Shown here piece by piece: positions 1 to 8,093 of a DNA stretch of 50,188 bases. The notes under the pieces were generated by a model. The model made no database searches, was not told where the DNA came from, and was given only the letters and a program-made list of their open reading frames with translations. Source of the stretch: Oscillospiraceae bacterium (GTDB lineage: Bacteria > Bacillota > Clostridia > Oscillospirales > WRJC01); assembly GCA_009780985.1 (NCBI GenBank), contig WQYZ01000007.1:1-50188 (forward strand). The letters run 5' to 3'. The position numbers and the translations under genes are program-made. How positions within the stretch are numbered: position 1 is the stretch's first letter; the number at the start of each line of letters is the position of its first letter.

Positions 1-5
1 GATAA

Positions 6-527
6 TTAAAGTTTTCCCATGATTAACCACAACTGAACAACAAAGGCAATCCTGCGGGACTGCCTTTTCGCCGCCTCGACGCATTGCCTGTTTTCTCTAA
101 GCATGTATATGCAATTATGCCAGTATGATAATATGCGCGTATTTATAAGCGTTTTCATAATCAGCCGTCTGTCGAAAACGATATGTTTCCCTTTCAGCAC
201 GCACACCTCGTATGGTCCGAAGTTGAGAACATCGTCCGGAGCAATTTTGTTTATGCGTTCTGACGCCACCCCCTTTGAAATCAACGTTTCCATCGGTTTC
301 GCTGTGCAATAGACAGTGGACGTAACGTTGCCATGTTCCAGAATTGTCGGTATATCGACAATATGGTCGAGGTGACCGTGCGTAACCAATATATTCACGA
401 CTGCGGACAACTCGTCCATAGGAGGCTTAAAAAGTTTATCGTTCAGTGAAAGAAACGGGTCAAAGAGTAACTGTGTGCCGTTTTGTTCGAGCAGCATTGT
501 CGCCGTTCCGTACCATTTCAACTTCAT
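6..527 (-). pseudogene. MBL-fold metal-dependent hydrolase, frameshifted at the window edge
   Basis: The first about 145 residues read as a metallo-beta-lactamase-fold hydrolase of the small UlaG-like type. The metal-binding signature HGHLDH is at residues 50-55, preceded by a hydrophobic strand ending in VT, and LLFDPF near residue 20 fits the early strand of this family. Metals bound by these His/Asp residues would activate water; the substrate is unknown. After the Cys-Val-Glu-Ala at about residue 151 the frame loses family character and stops at position 6. The +1 frame from about position 70 leftward stays open to the edge and reads VVVNHGKTLII, which resembles the next beta-strand of the family. 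I infer a frameshift (real, or a sequencing/assembly error). The gene lies 28 bp downstream of the tatD fragment on the same strand. Confidence 0.6.
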
Positions 528-555
528 ATCCTGCGCTTCACTCCCAGTTGTTGCC

Positions 556-1248
556 TTAATTTTGCGTCAGTCGGCACTTAAGTGCCTCCGTTCGGTATTT
601 TCCGCGCCTGTGTCGCGGTTCTCCACAATCAACACGCTCGCGTCTGGCGTCACTACGATGTGATGCCAGACGCCTTTCAGCACATTGTATATCTTGCCTA
701 TCTCCATTTTCCACTCCCGTATTCCGTCCATTTCTTCCGTAATCAATGTAGGCTCGCAGTTCGTCACGCATCCCAGTGAAGCAATGGACAGCCGCACGAC
801 TGCATACCTCTCTATACGACGACAGTATCGCCTTGAAATCGGCAAACGCAGCCCGTTCATGCAGAAACAACGGCATACTTTCCTCAGAGGCAAGCTGTAT
901 CTGCGCCTCAAACCATTTCCTCTGCACATCGCGGGGCGAAAAATCCCTATCGTAGTCAAGCCCGCATTCGCCGATTGCCACTACCTGAGACTGTTTGCTC
1001 AACCATCGTAGTTTCTCAACGGTCTGCCCGTCACACGTTTTGGCGTCGTGCGGATGAACTCCGGCGGTGGCGTATATATTTTTATGCTTTGCGGCGTAAT
1101 CTGCTGCAATTTCGCTTGAACGAAGGCTGGCGCCTGTGATGATGAGCGGCGACACGCCGACCGTAGCCGCCGAACGGACCACACTTTCCCGCTCCTGACT
1201 GTACGAGCGGTGCATCAGGTTTATTCCGATGTCAATATATTGATTCAT
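556..1248 (-). pseudogene. TatD-family metal-dependent hydrolase, 3' part replaced by a cupin-like fragment
   Basis: Residues 1 to about 167 follow the TatD DNase family closely: an N-terminal YIDIGINL (Escherichia coli TatD has FDIGVNL), TAGVHPHD, VAIGECGLDYDRDFSP, and HCFTGMRDELRAYID. Known members are magnesium-dependent deoxyribonucleases of about 260 residues. Here the remaining about 95 residues, which carry the late catalytic Asp (ETDAPYL-type motif), are absent. From about position 745 the frame turns into low-quality arginine-rich sequence, while the adjacent frame encodes an unrelated cupin-like tail. The start is well supported by a GAGGAG ribosome binding site at 1255-1262. Nuclease activity is unlikely. 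This is either a genomic deletion junction or a misassembly. Confidence 0.7.
567..755 (-). pseudogene. Cupin-like protein, C-terminal fragment fused out of frame to tatD
   Basis: In the frame next to tatD the sequence reads EEMDGIREWKMEIGKIYNV, then KGVWHHIVV, DASVLIVENRDTG and a stop at 567. The GVWH...VLIVENRDT pattern is what I associate with the last strands of a small cupin-type protein of Clostridia; that family assignment is from memory and only moderately sure. No start codon or N-terminal half is present, because the upstream sequence belongs to tatD. The fragment should not be expressed as a functional protein unless by frameshifting from tatD. Confidence 0.45.
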
Positions 1249-1292
1249 GTTATTTCTCCTCTATGGATAATGTGAAGTGAATAAAATTCCAT

Positions 1293-2789
1293 TTATTTTA
1301 TATACTCACTGAACAAGTCGTTTATGTTTTGAATATCTTTTTCCACTTTGCCCATAGCCTTTTCAACAGTTGATGCAAAAGTGCCGCTTTTATTCCTGAT
1401 AATATTTATCATTCCCATATCAAGCCCTCCAATCTGATAATACCAACCGAAATCATATACTCTTGTCGCAAATATAATATCAAGCATTTCTCCGCTTTCT
1501 TCGTCGCGCGTATTTTTGCCGAGCAATGATTTTTCATAAAACGCAGGGCGCAAAGTATACCGTGATTCCGCAGCGAGAGCTTCGAGAATTACGGCGGTTC
1601 TTTCGGGGTCTTCCTGAAGTGTCGGAACGCAGACAAACAGCGACCACCATGTGTTGATAGGGTTGCAATACTCTTTCTGCGATTCATCAAGTTTAGGCAT
1701 TGGCAGTATACCGAAATCTGTTTCCATATTACGGAACTGAAGCATGTGCCTGAACAGTCCTGAATAAAACAAAGCCTGATTATTTGAGAACATCGTAATA
1801 TCTGTATCGTCAGAAACTCTTTGTGTCTGAAAAGTAGTTGAACTGTCCCAAACAAGATTTGAAATTTTGTCATAAGCGGCAATAGTTCTGTCGTTATAAA
1901 TCGACAGTTCGATTTCGCCGTCAGCATTTATCACAGCGCATCTTTCGCCGACCGTATTTATCATACTCTGCATTATGTCATCGACAGTTATAAAGCCGAA
2001 ACGGTCATATTGGTTCATTATTCCGTTACCGTCTAAATCTACGGAAACCATCCTCGCAAGTTCAGTAAGTTTATCATAAGTCCATTTGCCGGACTTGACA
2101 AGGTCGTACGGGTTTTCAATACCATAGTCCTGAAGAATTTGCTTGTTGAAAACCGTAGCCCATATAGCGGCGCCCATCGCCGCACTTATATCGCCTGTGG
2201 TAAAATACATTTTGCCCTTGATTGTCAGGTCTTCGTTTGCCTTTTGGTCCCACCACGGTTTAGACAAGTCAAGCGGCGACATGCTGTTCAAATCCATAAG
2301 TAAGCCTGCGGTCACTGAATTTGCCGCATCATAGCCCGCAAGCACTGCTGCGTCATACGAAGTATTTCCGGCTGCAATTTCTTTTTTCAACTTGCTTGTT
2401 CCGTTGCCCATAGAAAAATTCCCAATATTTACAGTATTGATGCTCACACCGTATTTATCTTCCACGTACAAATTGCGTTGATATTTCGCGTCGTTTATTA
2501 TTTCGCCGGTAAATTCTTCCGCAAAAAAATCATCCCGCTCATAATCCTTTTCGTCAGTCATTGACAGGACTGTAAACGCATACCCGTCATAATTTACTTC
2601 AGGCAAATCCGGGATTATTTTATCCGTTCCCTGCTCTGTATCGTTTTCCGAAGCAATATCTTGATTCACACCGTCACTGTCAGTATTTTCAATCGTATTA
2701 TTATTTTTTTTATCAGACTGACACGAAACCAATGTAAGCAGGATAAATGTTATAAACAATATGACTGTTAAACTTTTTTTATAAATCAT
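1293..2789 (-). CDS. Extracellular solute-binding lipoprotein (ABC-transporter family 1 type)
   Basis: A 498-residue secreted lipoprotein. A lysine-starting signal peptide leads to the lipobox LVSC near residue 23, followed by a polar Asn/Asp/Ser linker to about residue 60. The mature part has the pattern of large carbohydrate-type solute-binding proteins: NLYVEDKYGV, then a WWDQKAN motif near residue 180 and a Ca-loop-like segment DLDGNGIMNQYD near residue 250. It should bind a ligand, probably a sugar or oligosaccharide, at the outer membrane face. No permease or ATPase gene is nearby, so the partner transporter must lie elsewhere or the protein has another role. A paralogue of similar size and layout is at 24415-25920. 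The start is supported by AGGGGG about 10 bases upstream. The gene follows the small cupin gene by 75 bp on the same strand. Confidence 0.8.
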   Translation of the reverse strand: MIYKKSLTVILFITFILLTLVSCQSDKKNNNTIENTDSDGVNQDIASENDTEQGTDKIIPDLPEVNYDGYAFTVLSMTDEKDYERDDFFAEEFTGEIINDAKYQRNLYVEDKYGVSINTVNIGNFSMGNGTSKLKKEIAAGNTSYDAAVLAGYDAANSVTAGLLMDLNSMSPLDLSKPWWDQKANEDLTIKGKMYFTTGDISAAMGAAIWATVFNKQILQDYGIENPYDLVKSGKWTYDKLTELARMVSVDLDGNGIMNQYDRFGFITVDDIMQSMINTVGERCAVINADGEIELSIYNDRTIAAYDKISNLVWDSSTTFQTQRVSDDTDITMFSNNQALFYSGLFRHMLQFRNMETDFGILPMPKLDESQKEYCNPINTWWSLFVCVPTLQEDPERTAVILEALAAESRYTLRPAFYEKSLLGKNTRDEESGEMLDIIFATRVYDFGWYYQIGGLDMGMINIIRNKSGTFASTVEKAMGKVEKDIQNINDLFSEYIK

Positions 2790-2864
2790 TTTTAAATATC
2801 CCCCTGAAAATTTAAATTTTTTATATTATTAATAAATCGCATTATAAAAATAACAGTAATTCTA

Positions 2865-3125
2865 TTATTTAAACACATAATACTTTCTGACGGGTTTCGT
2901 CACTTTCCATACGCACGACAGCCCTTTCGGGAACGTAATATAGTCGCCCGCTCCGAAACTCACACTCCTGCCGTCATATTCGACCGTTACCTCGCCCTCA
3001 ATGACGAGACATGTTTCCTCGCTGTCGTAATACCAGTCAAATTCCGATACGATGCACTCCCACACATGTTCTGTCCTCATATCGGCTTTTTCGGCTTCGG
3101 TAGGTTTTTTAACAATTATCTCCAT
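2865..3125 (-). CDS. Small cupin-domain protein
   Basis: An 86-residue single-domain cupin. The sequence EFDWYYDSEETCLVIEGEVTVEYDGRSVSFGAGDYITFPKGLSCVW matches the DUF861/cupin_3 pattern, with Glu in the EETC turn, the GEV strand and the GDYITFPKG turn. The usual first metal-binding histidines are replaced (DSEETC), so metal binding is uncertain. Proteins of this type are often sugar- or metabolite-binding or small enzymes; no substrate can be named. A strong GGGAGG site lies upstream of the ATG. Its 3' end is 75 bp from the solute-binding protein gene, and co-transcription is possible. Confidence 0.7.
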   Translation of the reverse strand: MEIIVKKPTEAEKADMRTEHVWECIVSEFDWYYDSEETCLVIEGEVTVEYDGRSVSFGAGDYITFPKGLSCVWKVTKPVRKYYVFK

Positions 3126-3227
3126 AAAATAATCCTCCCATGATTCTATTATCTATTATTTTACCATACTTTTTACCCCAAAACAAATAAAATTTGTTAA
3201 TTTTCAATAAGTTTATAAATCAAGATA

Positions 3228-3254
3228 TAAAAAAATACGCCTTAAAGCGTATTT
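3228..3254 (-). terminator. Rho-independent terminator of the 3305-4189 gene
   Basis: On the minus strand, AAATACGC and GCGTATTT form an 8-bp stem around a 6-base loop (3233-3254), followed by a run of seven T residues. It lies about 50 bp downstream of the stop codon at 3305. Confidence 0.75.
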
Positions 3255-3304
3255 TCGTAGGCTTGGAAAACTCTATAACAATCGATAAAAATTCAAAGTG
3301 TATT

Positions 3305-4189
3305 TTACCATTTTTGGTCAATGAAGCATTTATAATGCTCCGAATTATCAGCCACAACGCGGACTTTTTGAATATTCTGCGTATTTAACCCGAACTTCTG
3401 CCGTATTTCGCTTATAACGTCAGCCCTGTCTATATTTGGATTGAGATATATCGTCGCCCGGTTATTCGATATATCTACCCTGCCTCTGGGGTAATAATTG
3501 TATGGCTTTCTATTGTACGACTTGTGTGCCGGATTGTTTTCTATCTCATCTTCCCACAGCTTTTTATGATTATATGTATTGCCACTCTTGGCATTTAATG
3601 CTATCTCCGGCACATCAATGACATTTCCATACACACCACATGGTATTTCAAATGCAAGCAAATTATAATCCTTCAAATCGCTACTGTCGGATATAACCCA
3701 AAGTATGACTGAACATAATTCTTTAGACCCCTTCGCGGACTTTATTCTGGCTGATAACCGTACATCAATAATTTTTCTCGCTGCTTCACTTTCTGTTCTG
3801 CCTCGCAATATCTTTAGCCTTTTTACGCCGATTCGTCTGTCTGCCGCTTTCAGGATGTCCGATAACCCGTAGTAATCCTTGTACAAAACATGATCGAATA
3901 ATCTGTCGCTCGGCGTCTCGATATACTCCTGTAGCATTTCCGTGACGAACAAAATATCCATATAATATACCGGACAACCTCTGGGGTACGACGGGTCTGG
4001 TCTTCGCATACCCTTGAAATCTTTCAGCCAGTCGAATATGATTTCCTTATCAAGCGTAATCCAAAACCTCGGTAACTCCATCCACCCGTAACAGCCTTTC
4101 CTTTTATAGACAGTGCAGTAGATTTTCAAACCGAGGTCGGGGGAGAACAATGATTCTATTCTCTTTTTCAGTTTACTAAATCTCCGCAT
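3305..4189 (-). CDS. SF0329-like protein of unknown function with an extra C-terminal domain
   Basis: A 294-residue soluble protein. The N-terminal 200 residues (RFSKLKKRIESLFSP..., later FWITLDKEIIFDW) resemble the uncharacterised SF0329 family, whose members begin with a similar SKLKK...F stretch; I recognise this from memory only. The last about 70 residues form a second small module, PRGRVDISNNRATIYLNPNI followed by EIRQKFGL and VRVVADNSEHYKCF, which appears as a stand-alone or tail module in many Bacillota proteins. No enzymatic motif, signal peptide or membrane segment is visible. A terminator follows at 3228-3254. The gene sits 36 bp downstream of another unknown gene on the same strand. 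Confidence 0.6.
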   Translation of the reverse strand: MRRFSKLKKRIESLFSPDLGLKIYCTVYKRKGCYGWMELPRFWITLDKEIIFDWLKDFKGMRRPDPSYPRGCPVYYMDILFVTEMLQEYIETPSDRLFDHVLYKDYYGLSDILKAADRRIGVKRLKILRGRTESEAARKIIDVRLSARIKSAKGSKELCSVILWVISDSSDLKDYNLLAFEIPCGVYGNVIDVPEIALNAKSGNTYNHKKLWEDEIENNPAHKSYNRKPYNYYPRGRVDISNNRATIYLNPNIDRADVISEIRQKFGLNTQNIQKVRVVADNSEHYKCFIDQKW

Positions 4190-4225
4190 TATGAGCCTCC
4201 TCTTTCTATTTTTTAGTTTCGATTT

Positions 4226-4600
4226 TCAATTTTCCAGTTTCATATCTCCGCACAATCTGTCCCAAATTTTCCTCCCTTCAGCCATAAGCGGGTCGTAATT
4301 CTCACTGCGTGGGTCATATACAGAAGCGTCAATCGGCGTGGATTTATAATATGTCAGCTTCCGCTTCTTCAACAAATACTTCTTGAACTTCCTCCTAGAT
4401 ATATGACTGTGTGCCAATTTATCCCACGCTGCAATCATACCCATTGCGAACCAACGATGGTCAATACCTGCCTCATTTGCTCTGGCTTCAAATTTTTTCA
4501 GTCGTGCGTCCAATCGTCTCACGCTCAACTTCATGTACGCATTCGTTATCTCGCCAATTATTTCCGTTTCTACATGCCCTTCAGCTTTTCCTGTAGCCAC
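4226..4600 (-). CDS. Hypothetical protein, 124 aa, GTG start
   Basis: A highly charged protein (many Arg and Lys, for example SRRKFKKYLLKKRK) that I do not recognise. No signal peptide, membrane segment or cysteine motif is visible. The start is a GTG preceded by GGGAGG with nine bases between, which is convincing. The upstream sequence on the same strand contains a broken short gene whose end overlaps this start in another frame (see 4601-4790). It precedes the SF0329-like gene by 36 bp. Confidence 0.55.
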   Translation of the reverse strand: MATGKAEGHVETEIIGEITNAYMKLSVRRLDARLKKFEARANEAGIDHRWFAMGMIAAWDKLAHSHISRRKFKKYLLKKRKLTYYKSTPIDASVYDPRSENYDPLMAEGRKIWDRLCGDMKLEN

Positions 4601-4790
4601 GCCGTTATACCTCCCGTCACTACCTCAAAATCGCCGCTCCAGTAATCCCAAATGCCGATTATGCCTGTTTTGTTTCAGGAGTGTCTGGGATTGATTCTGC
4701 TTCCCTCTGTACGAATAACAACCACTGTGCCTAAATAATGCACATATTATTACCAATAAACAATAAATAAACTTTCTCATATCTGCCTCA
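4560..4790 (-). pseudogene. Possible degraded short membrane or lipoprotein gene
   Basis: On the minus strand an ATG near 4781 opens MRKFIYCLLVIICALF, a signal- or membrane-like start, but the frame then becomes basic and low quality and ends after 51 codons. A neighbouring frame further on reads GIIGIWDYWSGDFEVVTGG and ITAWLQEKLKGM before a stop at about 4577, overlapping the start of the 124-residue gene. Taken together this looks like one short gene broken by frameshifts. The rest of the 4601-4864 gap holds an inverted repeat TTACGCA/TGCGTAA at 4804-4824 and nothing else I can name. Confidence 0.25.
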
Positions 4791-4864
4791 AAATATTCAC
4801 ACTTTACGCAATAATCATGCGTAATACTATTATTATGAACTTTTTATGCCTGTAATTCTTCTAT

Positions 4865-5791
4865 TTACCTATGCAATAATACGGCTAAATTTCGAGGTAA
4901 CCTGTGCTTCCAGACAGACCAGCCTGATAAACCCGCGGATTCAACTTTTGAAATCAACCCATCGCTGTACTCGTCATCGCCTGTGTGATTCAGCAATTCC
5001 ATTGTTTCCTCCTCCGTGAACGTCGCCCCCTCAACTATATTGTTTTCGTTGTGTGCGTTACACGGGCAGCAGTCCTGACACTTCATACACCCGATGACGG
5101 CATTATGCGCGCTCCTGTCGAGCCACTCCGGAAATTCGCCGAAATTCTCGTTCATAGACGTCAAACATATTTCTGCGTTGATGATGTGACGGTTCTCGTC
5201 AATGGCACCTGTCGGGCACGCTGTTACACACATATGGCAGTTTTCGCATTCCGCCATTCGTCCCAACGGATACCATTCGCTTTCACTTTCGTCGCACGGC
5301 ATATCTGAGATATACGACAGCAACTGCGCATAGCTGCCAAATTCGTTGCTGTAAAAAATATTGTTTCGTCCGTACAGCCCCAGACCGCAATGTACAGCCA
5401 GCAGTTTCTGCGGCAAACTGCCTGCTCCGGCAACCGTATATCCGAGAGGCTTCACATAATTGCTTATGTACCGCAATACTTCCTCACCTTTTGCGTCTTC
5501 ATTTGTATATAACGGCGGCACGATACAGTTGACCGGTTTGCCGCCGTAGGTGAAGCGAAGTATGACTTTGGGGTCGGGTCTGACTACCGAAATCACGGAG
5601 CGCGGTTCAAAATCTAACCCAGCCGGAATGAATTTATCGGCGTTTCCCGCCATCCAATCGACATATCCCGTGTGATACTCACCATTCTGTAAATCATACA
5701 TATCCTGTTTCAAGTCATTGATACGGGAAATCGGCACAACAGCGCCTCTGTCCCCATGCGAAACGATTTCGTTCAATAAATCCTTTATCAT
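4865..5791 (-). CDS. 4Fe-4S double-cluster protein, epoxyqueuosine reductase-like
   Basis: About 308 residues. Two ferredoxin-like motifs lie in the second half: CENCHMCVTACP near residue 180 and CMKCQDCCPCN near residue 235, which together supply ligands for two 4Fe-4S clusters. A cluster arrangement like this, with an N-terminal domain ending in LPQKLLAVHCGLGLYGRNN, is typical of the QueG-like group. True QueG binds cobalamin and reduces epoxyqueuosine in tRNA; proteins of this shorter type in Clostridia are often functionally uncharacterised, so I do not assign queG. The second of two nearby in-frame ATGs (5791) is the better start, seven bases after GGAGG. It is 24 bp downstream of the next gene, in a minus-strand run. 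Confidence 0.65.
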   Translation of the reverse strand: MIKDLLNEIVSHGDRGAVVPISRINDLKQDMYDLQNGEYHTGYVDWMAGNADKFIPAGLDFEPRSVISVVRPDPKVILRFTYGGKPVNCIVPPLYTNEDAKGEEVLRYISNYVKPLGYTVAGAGSLPQKLLAVHCGLGLYGRNNIFYSNEFGSYAQLLSYISDMPCDESESEWYPLGRMAECENCHMCVTACPTGAIDENRHIINAEICLTSMNENFGEFPEWLDRSAHNAVIGCMKCQDCCPCNAHNENNIVEGATFTEEETMELLNHTGDDEYSDGLISKVESAGLSGWSVWKHRLPRNLAVLLHR

Positions 5792-5815
5792 TGCCATACC
5801 TCCAAAATTTTCAAT

Positions 5816-6436
5816 TTATCTGTTCAAGTTTTCCCGCCATTTCTGCGCAGATTCCTTCAGTCTCTCGTCATCGCCGACATTGTATGCCAAATCGTCAAGA
5901 AATTCTATCGTCTCCTGCGTCGAATCGCTCTCTATCAGATTCGCTCCCGCAATCCGCCATCTGTTCAGTGTTACCCCGTCTTTTTTCAAGCCGGAATGAT
6001 ATTCATGAATCAATCTGTCAACTTCGAGCATCAGCGTATTATTGTCAGGATTCCGCTCGTATTGCTCGATAAACCGTCTGAACGCATCTCCCGCTCCCCC
6101 AATATTCAACTGCATTCTGCTGTGCGACTTCCTGAAATCTGCCCACGAAGAAGAACGCCCGCATTTGTCACAGGTGAACACATAATCGTTTCTGTCTCTG
6201 GACTTTATGCCTCTCGGAAACATAAGATAGTGTTCGTTGCCCCTGCCGAAGCACGAGGGACAGCGCACTTTTTGATTGTAGTGGGCGTCATATACCGCTA
6301 TGATAGCCTTACATCGCAAATACAGAGTAACAGCCACATCCTGTAGCAGGTCGTGGTCGGCAATCAGCATTGCGTTCAGTCTATAAAGCTGAGACAGCTT
6401 TTCCTTTTTCAGTCTCGGCGACCATTTTATTTTCAT
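5816..6436 (-). CDS. Hypothetical protein with a zinc-ribbon-like cysteine motif
   Basis: A 206-residue soluble protein that I do not recognise. It has two CxxC pairs, CPSCFGRG near residue 60 and CDKCGRS near residue 90, spaced about 30 residues apart, as expected for a single zinc ribbon. The N-terminal about 50 residues are helical and basic; the C-terminal half is helical with many charged residues. It may bind nucleic acid or act as a structural zinc protein, but this is inference. It sits between the kinase-methyltransferase fusion (35 bp upstream) and the Fe-S protein. Confidence 0.5.
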   Translation of the reverse strand: MKIKWSPRLKKEKLSQLYRLNAMLIADHDLLQDVAVTLYLRCKAIIAVYDAHYNQKVRCPSCFGRGNEHYLMFPRGIKSRDRNDYVFTCDKCGRSSSWADFRKSHSRMQLNIGGAGDAFRRFIEQYERNPDNNTLMLEVDRLIHEYHSGLKKDGVTLNRWRIAGANLIESDSTQETIEFLDDLAYNVGDDERLKESAQKWRENLNR

Positions 6437-6471
6437 ATGCTTTACCTACGTTAATAAATACTATTTATCAA

Positions 6472-7683
6472 TCACGTTTTTCGACACAAAACCCATACAA
6501 AAGGTTCGCCGCCCTCCTGCTCTCTCTCACTGAAAGTATATAATATTTCAAAGCCGGCGTTTTCGAGCATCCTCAGATTGTCTGCCAACCCGAAATGACT
6601 GAACGCCATTCCCGGTCCGCCCGCCCAACATTCATCAATATCAACCTCGGTATCTGAAGCATTTTCGTTTACCGTCAGCAAAAAGACCCCGCCGGATTTC
6701 AATAAATCAATGGCTTTATGTATCAGGGCAGCTTGTTCTGTTCGTGGTATATGCAAAAGGCTGTATAACATAATCAAACCGTCGTAACTCTCTTTTGCCC
6801 ATGTGAAAGTTGTGAAATCACCATATATCCAAGTGATTTCAGGCAGATTTCCTATCCCCTGACGAATATGTTTTGCAGAGTTCTCGACGGCAATTATTTT
6901 CATACCCTGCTGTGACAGCCAACGGTCATGCGGGTCTCCTGTACCTGCGCCCCAGTCTATAACGGCGCTTCCGGCATCAAGCAAATCAACGAAACGTTTC
7001 AATATTTGCGTTTGCCAGTCCAAGGGTTGCTTACGCACGCCATATAGTGCGTAATAATCCCCCTCTTGATAGCCGCGCTTTACAATATCGCGCATATCTT
7101 TATCATTTATATAATGCGGCGATGTTGTATTCAGTTGATTTATAATATCACCTGCTATTTCCTCTGCGGACCGATAACCATCAACTATATAATCCGCCGA
7201 CGGTTTTACCTTGTCAATATAATTAAACACCGTCGCTCTGTAATGTGTGATATAATTCGTCAGCCTTTCCGCCAAACTCTCTAATGGACTATCAAGTTTC
7301 CGCCTCTCTGGGTCTCTCCTGCAATAATCACGTATCACTGTCCGCGCTAACAGTATATCCAACGGCACATCAAGGAATACTGTGTAATCTATGTACTTGG
7401 CAATCATATCGTTGGCATACCCCATCGGCAGCTCCAGCAGTATATAATCGAGACTCTCCCTCAGCAGCTTTTCGATGTCGTCGGCAATCGCCTCCAAATG
7501 CCACTCGTTGTAGTCGTTTCCGTTTACCGACCACTGATAGTAGTCCTGTTTCAGGAAATCAATCGGATAGCTGTCGAAATAGATAGCCTCAGAGCATGGC
7601 AGACGTTTCAGCAGTTCATGTACGACTGTCGTTTTGCCTCCGCCCGACCACGCGGCTATACACAATACGAAAGGTTTACTCAT
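6472..7683 (-). CDS. P-loop kinase domain fused to a class I SAM methyltransferase
   Basis: About 403 residues in two domains. The N-terminal half is a uridine-kinase-like P-loop NTPase: AAWSGGGKTT (Walker A) at the start, YFDSYPID, ILLELPMG, and RDYCRRDPERR near residue 130, which looks like an arginine-rich lid. It probably phosphorylates a small substrate. From about residue 200 the sequence changes to a Rossmann methyltransferase: VIDWGAGTGDPHDRWL (SAM motif I), IIAVENS (motif II acidic), DGLIMLYSLLHIP and LLKSGGVFLLTVNE. The two domains together are unusual, and no substrate can be named. The start at 7683 is preferred over an ATG at 7719 because AAGGGGGG lies six bases upstream. Co-transcription with the two genes downstream is likely. 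Confidence 0.7.
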   Translation of the reverse strand: MSKPFVLCIAAWSGGGKTTVVHELLKRLPCSEAIYFDSYPIDFLKQDYYQWSVNGNDYNEWHLEAIADDIEKLLRESLDYILLELPMGYANDMIAKYIDYTVFLDVPLDILLARTVIRDYCRRDPERRKLDSPLESLAERLTNYITHYRATVFNYIDKVKPSADYIVDGYRSAEEIAGDIINQLNTTSPHYINDKDMRDIVKRGYQEGDYYALYGVRKQPLDWQTQILKRFVDLLDAGSAVIDWGAGTGDPHDRWLSQQGMKIIAVENSAKHIRQGIGNLPEITWIYGDFTTFTWAKESYDGLIMLYSLLHIPRTEQAALIHKAIDLLKSGGVFLLTVNENASDTEVDIDECWAGGPGMAFSHFGLADNLRMLENAGFEILYTFSEREQEGGEPFVWVLCRKT

Positions 7684-8071
7684 ACCATTCCCCCCTTGAT
7701 AGACATACAAATCATACAAATCATCCTCTACGTTTATATAATTATACCGGAATATTATGATAAACTTATAGCTTATTTGTTAAAATCTTGCCGTCGTTGC
7801 CACTTCAAAACGAGCTTACAGATTTTTTATTTCTGTAATTATTGTTTGCCATCGTTGCCTATATAATAAAATTTCATACGATAAATTTACCATGTAATCC
7901 AATATCTATTTTAAAATTATATCGGAAATCAATCGCAATGTGGCAACAAAGGCAAATACTAAAAGAATCCGAATTAAGTATAATATGATTCCAAATATAA
8001 AATCAAGCGGCAACGCTGGCAACAATAGGAATTTACCTTTAATTATTTTCAAAATCGTAAATTAGCCGGCA
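7684..8071. repeat. Gene-free stretch with scattered GGCAAC-N3-GGCAA motifs
   Basis: No gene is visible in this AT-rich gap. It holds four copies of GGCAAC-N3-GGCAA: at 7788-7801 and 7846-7859 on the minus strand and at 7942-7955 and 8009-8022 on the plus strand, so the pairs face each other. A fifth half copy (GGCAAC) is at 8068. Start-to-start spacing is 58-96 bp. They may be protein-binding sites or remnants of a degraded repeat. Confidence 0.4.
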
Positions 8072-8072
8072 A

Positions 8073-8093
8073 CAAAAAAGCGCAACTTGCGCT
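8073..8093 (-). terminator. Rho-independent terminator of the 8092-9456 gene
   Basis: On the minus strand AGCGC and GCGCT pair around AAGTT (8079-8093), followed directly by six T residues. The stem overlaps the TAG stop codon of the gene it terminates. Confidence 0.7.

Noticed and set aside
2000-2040. DLDGNGIMNQYD as a dockerin motif in the solute-binding lipoprotein
   Set aside because: Dockerins need two such loops in tandem; a single loop in a solute-binding protein is a calcium-site-like loop common in this family.
3194-3388. A 64-codon plus-strand frame over the terminator at 3228-3254
   Set aside because: It crosses a clear minus-strand terminator and the end of the SF0329-like gene; no ribosome binding site.
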